This document shows positions 34,467 through 42,752 of a stretch of DNA of 64,000 bases, one piece after another; position 1 is the first letter of the stretch, and each line of letters starts with the position of its first letter. A model generated the notes under the pieces. That model was not told where the DNA came from, did no database searches, and saw nothing but the letters and a program-made list of their open reading frames with translations. Position numbers and translations under genes: made by a program. This DNA comes from Thiothrix phosphatis (GTDB lineage Bacteria > Pseudomonadota > Gammaproteobacteria > Thiotrichales > Thiotrichaceae): assembly GCF_035668035.1 (NCBI RefSeq), contig NZ_JAYMYJ010000012.1, forward strand, positions 1 through 64,000, read 5' to 3'.

Positions 34467-35405
34467 CTAACCCCGTGGATGATGCTGGCGGTGCAAATCC
34501 TGCAAACGCGCCTGTGCGACATGGGTATAAATCTGCGTGGTGGACAGGTCGCTATGGCCAAGCAGCATTTGCACCACCCGCAAATCAGCCCCATGATTCA
34601 GCAGGTGGGTGGCAAAAGCATGGCGTAGGGTGTGCGGGGAAATGTGCCGCGTAATGCCACTTTCCAGCGCATAACGTTGGATCAACACCCAGAACATCTG
34701 CCGTGTCATGGCTGCACCACGCGTGGTTACAAATACGTGCTCATCCAGCGCCTTGCCCTGCATCAGCAAAGGGCGGGCGTCACGCAGGTAAGCCTGGATC
34801 CAGTCATGCGCCTCCTCCCCTATCGGCGTCAAACGTTCCTTACCACCCTTGCCGGTAATCCTGATGACCCCGTTTTGCAGCGACACTTCCCCCAAACGGA
34901 CACCAACCAGTTCGGAAACCCGCAGCCCGGTGGCGTACAGCAGCTCCAACATGGCGCGGTCACGCAAACCAAGTGGATTACCCACGTCAGGGGCTTGCAG
35001 CAAGGCCTCCACTTCCTCTTCTGACAATGAAGCTGGCAAATGCCGCCCTTGCTTGGGCATTTCAATTTGGGCGCTGGGGTCATCTTTGCGCAGGTCTTCC
35101 CGCACCTGCCAACGGTAAAAGCGCCGCAGACTGGAAAGCAAACGGGCCGTTGACGATGCTTTTGCCCCTTCCTGCACCCGGACTGCCAGATATTCAAGCA
35201 AGTCTCCACGGCTCGCCTGTTCGAGCTGTACGCCGCGCGCTTGCAACCAATGGCATAACAGGCGCAGGTCACGCTCATAACTGGCTAACGTATTACGACT
35301 GACACCCCGTTCTGACCAAAAAATATCCAGGAAACGGTCAATTAATGCCTGATTAAGGCAATTTACACGCATTATAGCGGGCGAGGATTTTTTTTCTGGT
35401 TTCAT
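34467..35405 (-). CDS. xerD: XerD, site-specific tyrosine recombinase
   Basis: A 312-residue recombinase that resolves chromosome dimers at dif with XerC. N-terminal SAM-like domain, then the catalytic domain with Arg in ATGLRVSELVG, Lys in GKGGKER, HTLRH, GHSDLSTTQ and the Tyr nucleophile in TQIYTHV. SSARLLSSLRRFYRW and HLLNHGADLRVVQMLLGHSD match E. coli XerD closely. Two starts compete: this ATG or one 33 nt downstream (MRVNCLNQ), which gives a length nearer the usual 298-300. Neither has a strong ribosome-binding site. Confidence 0.95.
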   Translation of the reverse strand: MKPEKKSSPAIMRVNCLNQALIDRFLDIFWSERGVSRNTLASYERDLRLLCHWLQARGVQLEQASRGDLLEYLAVRVQEGAKASSTARLLSSLRRFYRWQVREDLRKDDPSAQIEMPKQGRHLPASLSEEEVEALLQAPDVGNPLGLRDRAMLELLYATGLRVSELVGVRLGEVSLQNGVIRITGKGGKERLTPIGEEAHDWIQAYLRDARPLLMQGKALDEHVFVTTRGAAMTRQMFWVLIQRYALESGITRHISPHTLRHAFATHLLNHGADLRVVQMLLGHSDLSTTQIYTHVAQARLQDLHRQHHPRG

Positions 35406-35467
35406 GGTCTTATTTGGCAAGAGTGAAATACAGACATTCTCTAATAATATCCAAAGGGCCAATAATA

Positions 35468-36724
35468 ATGACCAATAATGAATTCCAAACGATGATGATG
35501 TCGCATTACATGCTGCGCGAGTTTCAAGATCAGCGTAAACAGCAAGAGACACAATCGACGGAAGCAGCAAATATAAGCCATTACCAGCATTTCCAGAACG
35601 AAGTGCTGACTTATCCTATTTTTTCCAACCACTCCTGTGGCAATCAAAATGGCAAGGAGCTGCTGGCCGCCAACTTGGATGATGGTTTTTGCCGTCGCTG
35701 GCGTTTCTTCTATTCGCCAAACCCCATGCAGCTACCCCAGACAAATTACCAACAGCAACTGGAACAAGACCTGGAACAACTGCAACGACAGTTACGCATT
35801 CTCAACTCCCCTCGCCTGATCCTGTTTGTCAGCACTTTTTTCACCATCATCTTCCTAGTCATACGCGGTCATTTTTTACTGCCGCTGGTTCCCATTATGG
35901 CGCTAACTTGGTACTGGCATGCGTCAACTCTCAGAATCCGGCAGACCCATGCACAATTGCATCAGCATCATCATGAATTACATGGCCTGCTTAATCAACA
36001 AAAGGAAATGGCGCATCAACTCAATAGCCTGCCCCCGCCCGCTGAACTGGATCAGCTTACCTGCCATTACCAACAAGCGGTCGAATACCTATTACGTGAA
36101 ACCCTGCTACAAGTGCTGAACCCGCATGAAGCCAATGATATTGACGCGGCCTTAACAATACGCCGTTGGGAGGGTTTCATGATGGAAAGCTGGGGCTACT
36201 TGCAAACACCGCTACACAATCAAACCAATGCCGAGATTAAACGCCTGTTACTGGATGATGATCATGTCATGTTGAGCGCCATGCAAGATGACCCATCTGG
36301 CCGTAAAGGACACGGCGTTTTTAGAATACAATACTTGCATATTTGGGTATTGGCCCAAAATGGCCTGCTAACGGGAGAAGGCTACTATGACCGGGTAGAG
36401 AACCAGTTTCTCTCTGAACAATATGAGTTCCATCCCTACCTGAAATTAAGCCATTTCCATTTGGCGGAACAACCTCTCGCAGAACTCACATTATTGAAAA
36501 AACGTTTGCCAGAAAATATTTACCAGCGATTTTTTCAGAGACCCGTCAGCATTTTGTCACTAACCACAACAGATGGAAAAGTGTACGAATGCGCGTCATT
36601 ACCTACTACTGAACGCCCTCTCCGGCAATCAGGCTGGAAACACCGCTATGGGCTGGACACTGACATGCAGCAGCTGACACGCCGCCTGCATGAACGTTTC
36701 TCCACTATAGCCAAGACGGCTTAA
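35468..36724 (+). CDS. Unrecognised Gln/His-rich membrane protein
   Basis: A 418-residue protein I cannot assign. The N-terminal 110 residues are rich in Gln and end in a likely coiled coil (QQQLEQDLEQLQRQLRIL). Two adjacent hydrophobic helices (about 115-133 and 135-151) form a hairpin, and a second coiled-coil-like segment with a run of His (residues about 155-190, QLHQHHHELHGLL) follows. A soluble C-terminal domain of about 220 residues has WEGFMMESWGYL and GVFRIQYLHIWVLAQNGLL. An AAAGGG site supports the ATG. Base composition looks more AT-rich than neighbours. It converges with mtnA, sharing 4 nt. Confidence 0.75.
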   Translation: MTNNEFQTMMMSHYMLREFQDQRKQQETQSTEAANISHYQHFQNEVLTYPIFSNHSCGNQNGKELLAANLDDGFCRRWRFFYSPNPMQLPQTNYQQQLEQDLEQLQRQLRILNSPRLILFVSTFFTIIFLVIRGHFLLPLVPIMALTWYWHASTLRIRQTHAQLHQHHHELHGLLNQQKEMAHQLNSLPPPAELDQLTCHYQQAVEYLLRETLLQVLNPHEANDIDAALTIRRWEGFMMESWGYLQTPLHNQTNAEIKRLLLDDDHVMLSAMQDDPSGRKGHGVFRIQYLHIWVLAQNGLLTGEGYYDRVENQFLSEQYEFHPYLKLSHFHLAEQPLAELTLLKKRLPENIYQRFFQRPVSILSLTTTDGKVYECASLPTTERPLRQSGWKHRYGLDTDMQQLTRRLHERFSTIAKTA

Positions 36725-37776
36725 CTCGCCATCAACGCAGCAATCTTTTCCGTGGTGGGGCACTCAACTACACCTTTTTCGGTGACCAAGGCATCCACTA
36801 AACTGGCTGGCGTCACATCAAATGCAGGGTTCCATGCCAAAGTATGATGCGCCGCAATGCGCTGGTTGGCGACATTGAGCACCTCCTCCTGCGGACGCTC
36901 CTCAATTGGAATGTCCGCACCGTTGGCAGTACCCAAGTCAATGGTGCTGGTTGGTGCCACCACCATGAATTTGACGCCATGATAGCGGGCATTGACAGCC
37001 AAGCTGTAGGTGCCGATCTTGTTCGCCACATCGCCATTGGCGGCGATACGATCAGAACCAACAATCACCCAAGAAACTTTTCCCTGTTTCATCAGGTGAG
37101 CCGCCGCACTGTCACACAACAGGTGGGCAGGAATTTTGTCCTTGACCAACTCCCATGCCGTCAGGCGGGAGCCTTGCCACCAAGGACGGGTTTCATCGGC
37201 GTAAACATGCTGGATTTTACCGTTGCTATAGGCGCTACGGATAACGCCCAACGCTGTGCCATAACCGCCAGTCGCCAGGGAACCGGTATTGCAATGGGTC
37301 AAAACACCATGGGATGGCGCAATCAGGGCACTGCCCAACTCGCCCATACGGTAGTTGGCATCAATGTCCTCCTGATGCAGACGTTGGGCAAGCTCCAGCA
37401 AAGGCTCCTCAGGATCACCCTGCACTTCATCCAACGCCGAACACATGCGCCTTAAAGCCCACATCAGGTTGACAGCCGTCGGACGGGCGTTCTGGAGGAT
37501 CTCGATTTCGGCCTCCAACCGCTTGCGCCAGTCATGCGGATACTGCTTGTAACTCTTGCGAGCCGCCATCACCACTGCGTAAGCAGCAGCGATACCAATG
37601 GCTGGAGCGCCCCGCACCACCATGTTGCGGATGGCTTCAGCGGTTTCTTCTGCGCTGTACAATTGCACATACTGTTCGTTATGCGGCAATTTACGCTGGT
37701 CGAGCAGCACCAAATGGTTATCCTTCCACTCGACTGCACGGATTGAATCGTGTTGACTCATGAGGGTTTTCGGCAT
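36721..37776 (-). CDS. mtnA: Methylthioribose-1-phosphate isomerase (MtnA)
   Basis: A 351-residue member of the eIF2B-alpha-like family that isomerises methylthioribose-1-phosphate to methylthioribulose-1-phosphate in methionine salvage. MVVRGAPAIGIAAAYA is the N-terminal hallmark; LTHCNTGSLATGGYGTALG carries the catalytic Cys and VGSDRIAANGDVANKIGTY the catalytic Asp. An internal ATG five codons later is possible. It is divergent from an MTA/SAH deaminase gene, which can feed the same pathway. Confidence 0.95.
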   Translation of the reverse strand: MPKTLMSQHDSIRAVEWKDNHLVLLDQRKLPHNEQYVQLYSAEETAEAIRNMVVRGAPAIGIAAAYAVVMAARKSYKQYPHDWRKRLEAEIEILQNARPTAVNLMWALRRMCSALDEVQGDPEEPLLELAQRLHQEDIDANYRMGELGSALIAPSHGVLTHCNTGSLATGGYGTALGVIRSAYSNGKIQHVYADETRPWWQGSRLTAWELVKDKIPAHLLCDSAAAHLMKQGKVSWVIVGSDRIAANGDVANKIGTYSLAVNARYHGVKFMVVAPTSTIDLGTANGADIPIEERPQEEVLNVANQRIAAHHTLAWNPAFDVTPASLVDALVTEKGVVECPTTEKIAALMAS

Positions 37777-37816
37777 AAATAGGTTGCTTTTAAAGTGGCG
37801 ATCTTACAACACTCTG

Positions 37817-39139
37817 ATGGAAATTGAACTACTCATTGTTCCCGAATGGATTATTACCGTCAATCCGGAAAACCAAGTTTTGCGACACCACGCCTTGGCA
37901 GTGAATAATAGCAGGGTCGTGGACATCCTGCCTGCCTCCGCAGTGGAAAAGCGCTATCATCCCCGACGAACTGTCGTTTTACCACAACATGCACTGTTGC
38001 CCGGGCTGGTGAATACGCATACGCACGCGGCCATGTCATTGCTGAAAGGGCTGGCTGACGACCTGCCGCTGATGGAGTGGCTGCAACACCATATCTGGCC
38101 TGCCGAAGCCCGTTGGGCGAATGCTGAATTCGTATATGACGGCACCCAACTGGCGATTGCCGAAATGCTCCGCTCCGGCTCCACCTGCTTCAATGACATG
38201 TATTTCTTCCCGGAAGCGACCGCACAGGCGGCTGAGGAAGCGGGCATCCGCGCTTGTATTGGCATGATAGTGATCGACTTTCCAACAGCATGGGGAACTG
38301 GGCCGCAGGAATACCTGCAAAAAGGGTTGGCACTGCACGAACGCTTGCGGGCAAACCCACTCTTGACCACCGCATTGGCTCCCCACGCCCCCTACACCGT
38401 GTCGGACGGGCCGATGGAACAAATCCTGCAATTGGCGTCTGATCTGAATATCCCTATCCACATGCATGTCCACGAAACTGCATTTGAAGTCCAGCAGGCG
38501 CAGGAACAGCATGGCATGCGCCCATTGGAACGGCTGGCCAACCTTGGCCTGCTCGACAAACACTTTCTTGCCGTGCACATGACCCAACTGTCAGACAGCG
38601 AAATTGGCATGTTGACGCAAAAAGGCGTGCACGTTATCCATTGCCCGGAGTCCAACCTTAAGCTGGCCAGTGGTTTCTGCCCGGCTGCAAAGCTGTCAGC
38701 CAGCGGGATTAATGTGGCGTTGGGCACAGATGGCAACGCCAGCAACAACGACCTCGACATGTTGGGTGAAATGCGCACCGCCGCCCTGATCGCCAAAGCT
38801 GTGGCGCAGGATGCCAGCGCGCTTCCCGCCAACGAGGCGCTACGCATGGCCACCATCAATGGTGCCCGCGCGCTGGGGTTGGATCAAGAGATCGGCTCGC
38901 TGGAAATTGGCAAGGCAGCAGATATGATCGCCATCAACCTGGGCGCATTGGAAAGCCAGCCGTTGTATGACCCGGTTTCCCATCTGGTCTATTGCGTTGG
39001 CCGTGAACAAGTCACCCATGCCTGGGTAGCGGGCAAGCTGCTGCTGGAAAACCGCACCCTGACCACCTTGGACGAAACCGCCCTGATTGCAAAAGCCCAT
39101 GAATGGCGCCAAAAAATTGGAGAAACCCCCCATGACTGA
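37817..39139 (+). CDS. mtaD: 5-methylthioadenosine/S-adenosylhomocysteine deaminase (TRZ/ATZ family)
   Basis: A 440-residue amidohydrolase. Metal ligands are visible in NTHTHAAM (H68, H70), in HMHVHET, in HCPESNLKLASG and in GTDGNASNNDLDM. Such enzymes deaminate MTA to methylthioinosine or SAH to S-inosylhomocysteine. The start is the ATG before EIELLIVPEW, matching family N-termini; a longer open frame overlaps mtnA. Only 40 nt separate it from the divergent mtnA, suggesting joint regulation of methionine salvage. It overlaps ubiG by 8 nt. Confidence 0.9.
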   Translation: MEIELLIVPEWIITVNPENQVLRHHALAVNNSRVVDILPASAVEKRYHPRRTVVLPQHALLPGLVNTHTHAAMSLLKGLADDLPLMEWLQHHIWPAEARWANAEFVYDGTQLAIAEMLRSGSTCFNDMYFFPEATAQAAEEAGIRACIGMIVIDFPTAWGTGPQEYLQKGLALHERLRANPLLTTALAPHAPYTVSDGPMEQILQLASDLNIPIHMHVHETAFEVQQAQEQHGMRPLERLANLGLLDKHFLAVHMTQLSDSEIGMLTQKGVHVIHCPESNLKLASGFCPAAKLSASGINVALGTDGNASNNDLDMLGEMRTAALIAKAVAQDASALPANEALRMATINGARALGLDQEIGSLEIGKAADMIAINLGALESQPLYDPVSHLVYCVGREQVTHAWVAGKLLLENRTLTTLDETALIAKAHEWRQKIGETPHD

Positions 39140-39842
39140 CACAACCGCCAATGTTGACCCCAACGAAATCCGCAAATTTGAAGAGCTGGCCTGGCGCTGG
39201 TGGGATCGTGACAGCGAATTCAAACCGCTGCATGACATCAATCCCTTGCGGCTGAACTACATTGACGACTACACCCGCCTGCAAGGCAAACAGGTCATCG
39301 ACGTCGGTTGCGGCGGCGGCATCCTGGCCGAAAGCATGGCGCGGCGCGGCGCACAAGTGACGGGCATCGACATGGGTGAGGCACCCTTGTCCGTCGCCAA
39401 ATTGCACGCCCTCGAATCCGACGTGGGAATCACGTACCGGCAAATCAGCGCCGAAGCCATGGCGGAAGAAGCCCCGCAACAATTCGACGCAGTCACTTGC
39501 ATGGAAATGCTGGAGCACGTCCCTGACCCTGCATCCGTGATCGCCGCTTGCGCAAAACTGGTCAAACCGGGCGGCGATGTATTCTTTTCATCCATCAACC
39601 GTAACCCAAAGGCTTTCCTGTTCGCCATCGTAGGCGCGGAATACGTGTTGAACATGCTGCCCAAAGGCACCCATGAATACGGCAAATTCATCAGGCCATC
39701 CGAGCTGGAGCGCTGGGCCCGTTCCGTCGGGTTGGAACTGCGTAATATCTCGGGAATGACATACAATCCGCTGTTCCAGAGTTACCGTCTCGGAGCGAAT
39801 GTTGATGTCAACTATCTGATGTATTTTAAAAAGGAAACCTGA
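39132..39842 (+). CDS. ubiG: UbiG, ubiquinone O-methyltransferase
   Basis: A 236-residue SAM-dependent enzyme that performs both O-methylations of ubiquinone synthesis. It begins NVDPNEIRKFEELAWRWWD, the UbiG hallmark, and has VIDVGCGGGILAESMARRGA (motif I) and CMEMLEHVPDP. C-terminal GMTYNPLFQSYRL is also typical. Start at the ATG overlapping the deaminase stop by 8 nt, an arrangement seen for mtaD-ubiG neighbours in other gammaproteobacteria. Confidence 0.96.
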   Translation: MTDTTANVDPNEIRKFEELAWRWWDRDSEFKPLHDINPLRLNYIDDYTRLQGKQVIDVGCGGGILAESMARRGAQVTGIDMGEAPLSVAKLHALESDVGITYRQISAEAMAEEAPQQFDAVTCMEMLEHVPDPASVIAACAKLVKPGGDVFFSSINRNPKAFLFAIVGAEYVLNMLPKGTHEYGKFIRPSELERWARSVGLELRNISGMTYNPLFQSYRLGANVDVNYLMYFKKET

Positions 39843-39845
39843 TTA

Positions 39846-40424
39846 ATGTTTGAATTAAAGAGGTTGCTGTTGCTGGCGCTGATGACGGTGTTCATGTTCA
39901 GCGGCTGCGCCGTCCATTATAATGATGTCTACCTGACACAAAACGGCAATCCACGCTTGAAAAGCCTGACGCCGACAATGAAGAAAAAAATGGACGAACT
40001 GACCACTGCGTTGATCGCGCTTGACCCGGCCATCATTGATCCACAGGAAGCGCAGGATGTGGCACATGACGCCTACGTCTACCCCATGTATCTGGCCAAT
40101 GACTGGAACCTGACATGGCCGCCGCTGATACACAACACCTTGCGTAACGCCAAAGAGCGCAAGGCTGGCTTATGTGTTGACTGGGCGCGTGCCATGCGGG
40201 CGCGGATGCGCAGCAAGCACCTGAAAACCTTTGATTTGTATTGGGGTGTGGCCTATAAAGGCAACCCATGGCGCGAGCACAGCACGCTGATCGTCACCGC
40301 CAAAGGCAAGCCCTTTGCAACCGGTATCCTGCTCGACCCTTGGCGCAACTCCGGCGAGCTGTACTGGAGCCATATCCAGGATGACCTCAATTACCCATGG
40401 AAATATTTTGAAGGGCCGGGTTGA
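39846..40424 (+). CDS. Lipoprotein with transglutaminase-like Cys/His/Asp arrangement
   Basis: A 192-residue protein. Signal peptide with lipobox (FSGC, lipid-modified C21). C110 in KAGLCVDWA, H145 in REHSTLIV and D164 in ILLDPWRNSG lie in the order and spacing of a papain/transglutaminase-like catalytic triad, and Trp residues cluster around them. It follows ubiG by 3 nt. I do not recognise the family by name; enzymatic activity is inferred from the residue pattern only. Probably periplasmic and membrane-anchored. Confidence 0.7.
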   Translation: MFELKRLLLLALMTVFMFSGCAVHYNDVYLTQNGNPRLKSLTPTMKKKMDELTTALIALDPAIIDPQEAQDVAHDAYVYPMYLANDWNLTWPPLIHNTLRNAKERKAGLCVDWARAMRARMRSKHLKTFDLYWGVAYKGNPWREHSTLIVTAKGKPFATGILLDPWRNSGELYWSHIQDDLNYPWKYFEGPG

Positions 40425-40426
40425 TT

Positions 40427-41125
40427 TCAACCCCTTGCCTTGTGGAAGGTCAACACCAGCACATCCCGCCAAGCAGGGTGTGCTGGGTCAGCCGGGCCAA
40501 TTTCCGTCACCCCATGATAGACCGCATGGTCATTCACCAGCATCAGATCCCCCGTTTCCTCCAGTACGCCTTCCGCCAGCGGGTGCATGCCATTGTTGTA
40601 GACCTTGCTGATCCCTCCCCGAATATTCTGCCGATCCATCATCATGATGAGGATGTATTCAGCGCCATCCTTGTGCACGCCCTCTGGCGTTGGCCTGCCT
40701 AGCTGGTCTTCACGCGCAACGATACGGAACTGGTGCGCCTGTATCCGCCACAGCGTCGCCGGGTCAGCAGAAAATTGGCCAACCGCCCAACGGATGATTT
40801 CCCCCAACACCGGATTGCGCAACGTGGCTGGCAACCATGCACGGAAATGCCGGTTAAAGCCGCCATGTACGTGGTTATAATGGCTGCTTTGGTAATGCGG
40901 CTCGTGAGGAAGCACTTTCAGTAAATTGTTTTTCCAATGAAAAACAGAATAGCGCCGGTATCGGTAATCGCCGCCGTCACGCAGGTAAGGGTCAGGCAGC
41001 AATCCATCCCAACTTGTACGGAAACGCCTGTACGCCTGCCCCATCCGGCGGGCAAGCTGCTGATGAAGGCGGTTGGATTCCCCCTTCGCCATGATAAATC
41101 CGGGTTTCTGTAATAAGGTGTTCAC
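40427..41125 (-). CDS. 2-oxoglutarate/Fe(II)-dependent dioxygenase family protein
   Basis: A 232-residue protein resembling the 2OG-Fe_Oxy_2 group that includes bacterial isoleucine dioxygenase. EGVHKDGAEY supplies H151 and D153, DHAVYHGVTEI the distal H204, and R220 in AWRDVLVLTFH would bind 2-oxoglutarate. The start is a GTG; an ATG eleven codons downstream is equally possible. It ends 2 nt from the convergent lipoprotein gene. A free or peptidyl amino acid substrate is likely for this group, but none can be named. Confidence 0.8.
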   Translation of the reverse strand: MNTLLQKPGFIMAKGESNRLHQQLARRMGQAYRRFRTSWDGLLPDPYLRDGGDYRYRRYSVFHWKNNLLKVLPHEPHYQSSHYNHVHGGFNRHFRAWLPATLRNPVLGEIIRWAVGQFSADPATLWRIQAHQFRIVAREDQLGRPTPEGVHKDGAEYILIMMMDRQNIRGGISKVYNNGMHPLAEGVLEETGDLMLVNDHAVYHGVTEIGPADPAHPAWRDVLVLTFHKARG

Positions 41126-41187
41126 TCGGCTTACTTCAAATTCAATGCTTAAACGTATTGTAATAAAGCGATATGCAACTGAACAAG

Positions 41188-42162
41188 TCAGCTGGGGGTG
41201 CTGGCGATAATCGTCGCCCGAAGTGGGGCGGGATAACCTTCCAGCGTGCGGCTGTTATCCTGCGGATCAAGGAAATCCGCCAGCGATTCGCCCTTGCTCC
41301 ATGCCGTGCAACGCTGCTCCCCCACGGTGGTCGGGGTTATGTCGGCAACCCGCAGATGGGTGAAGCCCAACCTTTTCAACCACAGTTCCAACATGGGTAC
41401 CGAGGGGATGAACCAGACATTGCGCATCTTCGCATAACGGTCATGCGGCATCAGGACAGTCTTCTCATCGCCATCCACCACCAGTGTTTCCAACACCAGC
41501 TCACCGCCTGCCCGCAAGGCGCGGCGCAATTCCTGCAAATGCCCCAGCGGATCGCGCCGATGGTAGAGCACCCCCATGGAAAACACCGTATCGAAACCTT
41601 TCTGGTGAAAATCAGGCAAATCCTCACTTTTCAACGGCAGCATCCATACCGGCAGATCACCAGCATAGCGCTTTACTGCCTGGAATTGGCTGAGAAACAG
41701 CAAGGTTGGGTCGATGCCGACCACCGCTTCCGCGCCTGCGCCGTGCATGCGCCATAGGTGGTAGCCGCTACCGCAACCAACATCCAGCACCAGCCGCTCT
41801 TGCAGTGGGCTGAGATGGGGGAAAACCCGTTCCCATTTCCAGTCAGAACGCCATTCGGTGTCAATGTGGACGCCAAACAGCTCATACGGCCCCTTGCGCC
41901 ACGGGATCAATGCTTGCAGCGCCGCCTTCAGTTGCGCGCGGGCAGTTTCATCCACATCGCCAGCCATGCCAATCCGCACGGCGCTGGCATTGAAATCCAT
42001 GCTGGAAGCCGACAATTCCGGCAGCGCATCCAGCGCTGCCCGCCATTCCGTCTGTTTGCCATGCGGATTGCCTTCCAGCGCCTGTTGCAGTTGGGCAGGC
42101 AGCGTATCCAGCCATGGGGCCAGCCGGGAAGCTTGCAAGAAACGGTAGAGTGGGTCGGGCAT
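41188..42162 (-). CDS. cmoB: CmoB, tRNA U34 carboxymethyltransferase
   Basis: A 324-residue enzyme that transfers the carboxymethyl group of carboxy-SAM to 5-hydroxyuridine-34 of tRNA, making cmo5U. Central WRKGPYELFGVHIDTEWRS, LDVGCGSGYHLWRMHGAGA, FDTVFSMGVLYHRRDP and RNVWFIPSVP match E. coli CmoB nearly residue for residue. The ATG at MPDPLYRFL gives the E. coli length; an upstream TTG would extend it. cmoA, normally adjacent, lies 3.3 kb away beyond an efflux cassette. Confidence 0.96.
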   Translation of the reverse strand: MPDPLYRFLQASRLAPWLDTLPAQLQQALEGNPHGKQTEWRAALDALPELSASSMDFNASAVRIGMAGDVDETARAQLKAALQALIPWRKGPYELFGVHIDTEWRSDWKWERVFPHLSPLQERLVLDVGCGSGYHLWRMHGAGAEAVVGIDPTLLFLSQFQAVKRYAGDLPVWMLPLKSEDLPDFHQKGFDTVFSMGVLYHRRDPLGHLQELRRALRAGGELVLETLVVDGDEKTVLMPHDRYAKMRNVWFIPSVPMLELWLKRLGFTHLRVADITPTTVGEQRCTAWSKGESLADFLDPQDNSRTLEGYPAPLRATIIASTPS

Positions 42163-42242
42163 GATGGCTTCATCCAGTGGATGGGGGTAAGGAAGGCGAT
42201 AGTAACCATTCGCGCCTGCCAATGACAACCCGCAAAATCACT

Positions 42243-42271
42243 TTGCAAATTCACAAAGCAATGCATATAAT
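42243..42271 (+). promoter_or_regulatory. Sigma70 promoter of the marR-emrAB cassette
   Basis: TTGCAA and a perfect TATAAT are spaced by 17 nt, predicting a start near 42278, about 20 nt before the marR ATG. This is the best promoter match in the window. Confidence 0.7.
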
Positions 42272-42280
42272 AACGTATGC
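42263..42280 (+). promoter_or_regulatory. Candidate MarR-family operator
   Basis: GCATATAATAACGTATGC is an 18-bp imperfect palindrome (GCATA/TATGC arms) covering the -10 box and start site. A MarR repressor bound there would block the promoter, the usual autoregulation in such cassettes. A second inverted repeat, CTTTG/CAAAG, spans the -35 at 42241-42258. Confidence 0.5.
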
Positions 42281-42298
42281 TTACTATATGGAACACAC

Positions 42299-42730
42299 AT
42301 GAAACTAGCAGAAAACAGCCTTGGCTTCTTGCTGAAAGACGTTTCCCGCCTGATGCGGCGCGCTTTCCAGCAACAACTGGAAGGCAGCAGTTGCCTGACC
42401 TTGGCGCAAGCGCGGGTGCTGGTGCATGTGGCGCGCCATGAAGGCATCCGTCAGGTTGACTTGGCCGAGTTATTGGAAATACAGCCAATCACCCTCGCCC
42501 GGCAGCTTGACCAATTGGCGCAAGAGGGGCTGGTGGAGCGCCGCCCTGCCCCCAACGACCGCCGCGCCTACCTCATTTACCTGACCGAAGCCGCCACACC
42601 GCACCTGGAGGCCATCCAGCAGGTTGGCGGCATCGTGCAGGCGGCGGCGCTGCGCGGGCTCGATGCGCAGCAGGCCGAACTGGTGCTGATGGCCCTCAGC
42701 AAAATACGGGAAAACCTGAGTTCAGGTTAA
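42299..42730 (+). CDS. MarR family transcriptional regulator
   Basis: A 143-residue winged-helix regulator. VDLAELLEIQPITLARQLDQL is the recognition-helix region and LVERRPAPNDRRAYLIYLTEA the wing with the family DxRxx motif. It is the first gene of a cassette with EmrA and EmrB homologues, so it most likely represses the efflux pump until a small phenolic or lipophilic ligand is bound. Ligand unknown. Confidence 0.92.
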   Translation: MKLAENSLGFLLKDVSRLMRRAFQQQLEGSSCLTLAQARVLVHVARHEGIRQVDLAELLEIQPITLARQLDQLAQEGLVERRPAPNDRRAYLIYLTEAATPHLEAIQQVGGIVQAAALRGLDAQQAELVLMALSKIRENLSSG

Positions 42731-42752
42731 GACTTATAACGGAGACATTCAC

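Noticed and set aside
34401..34628. 75-residue forward ORF at the 3' end of xerD
   Set aside because: Most of it is antisense to the conserved XerD C-terminus and it has no ribosome-binding site.
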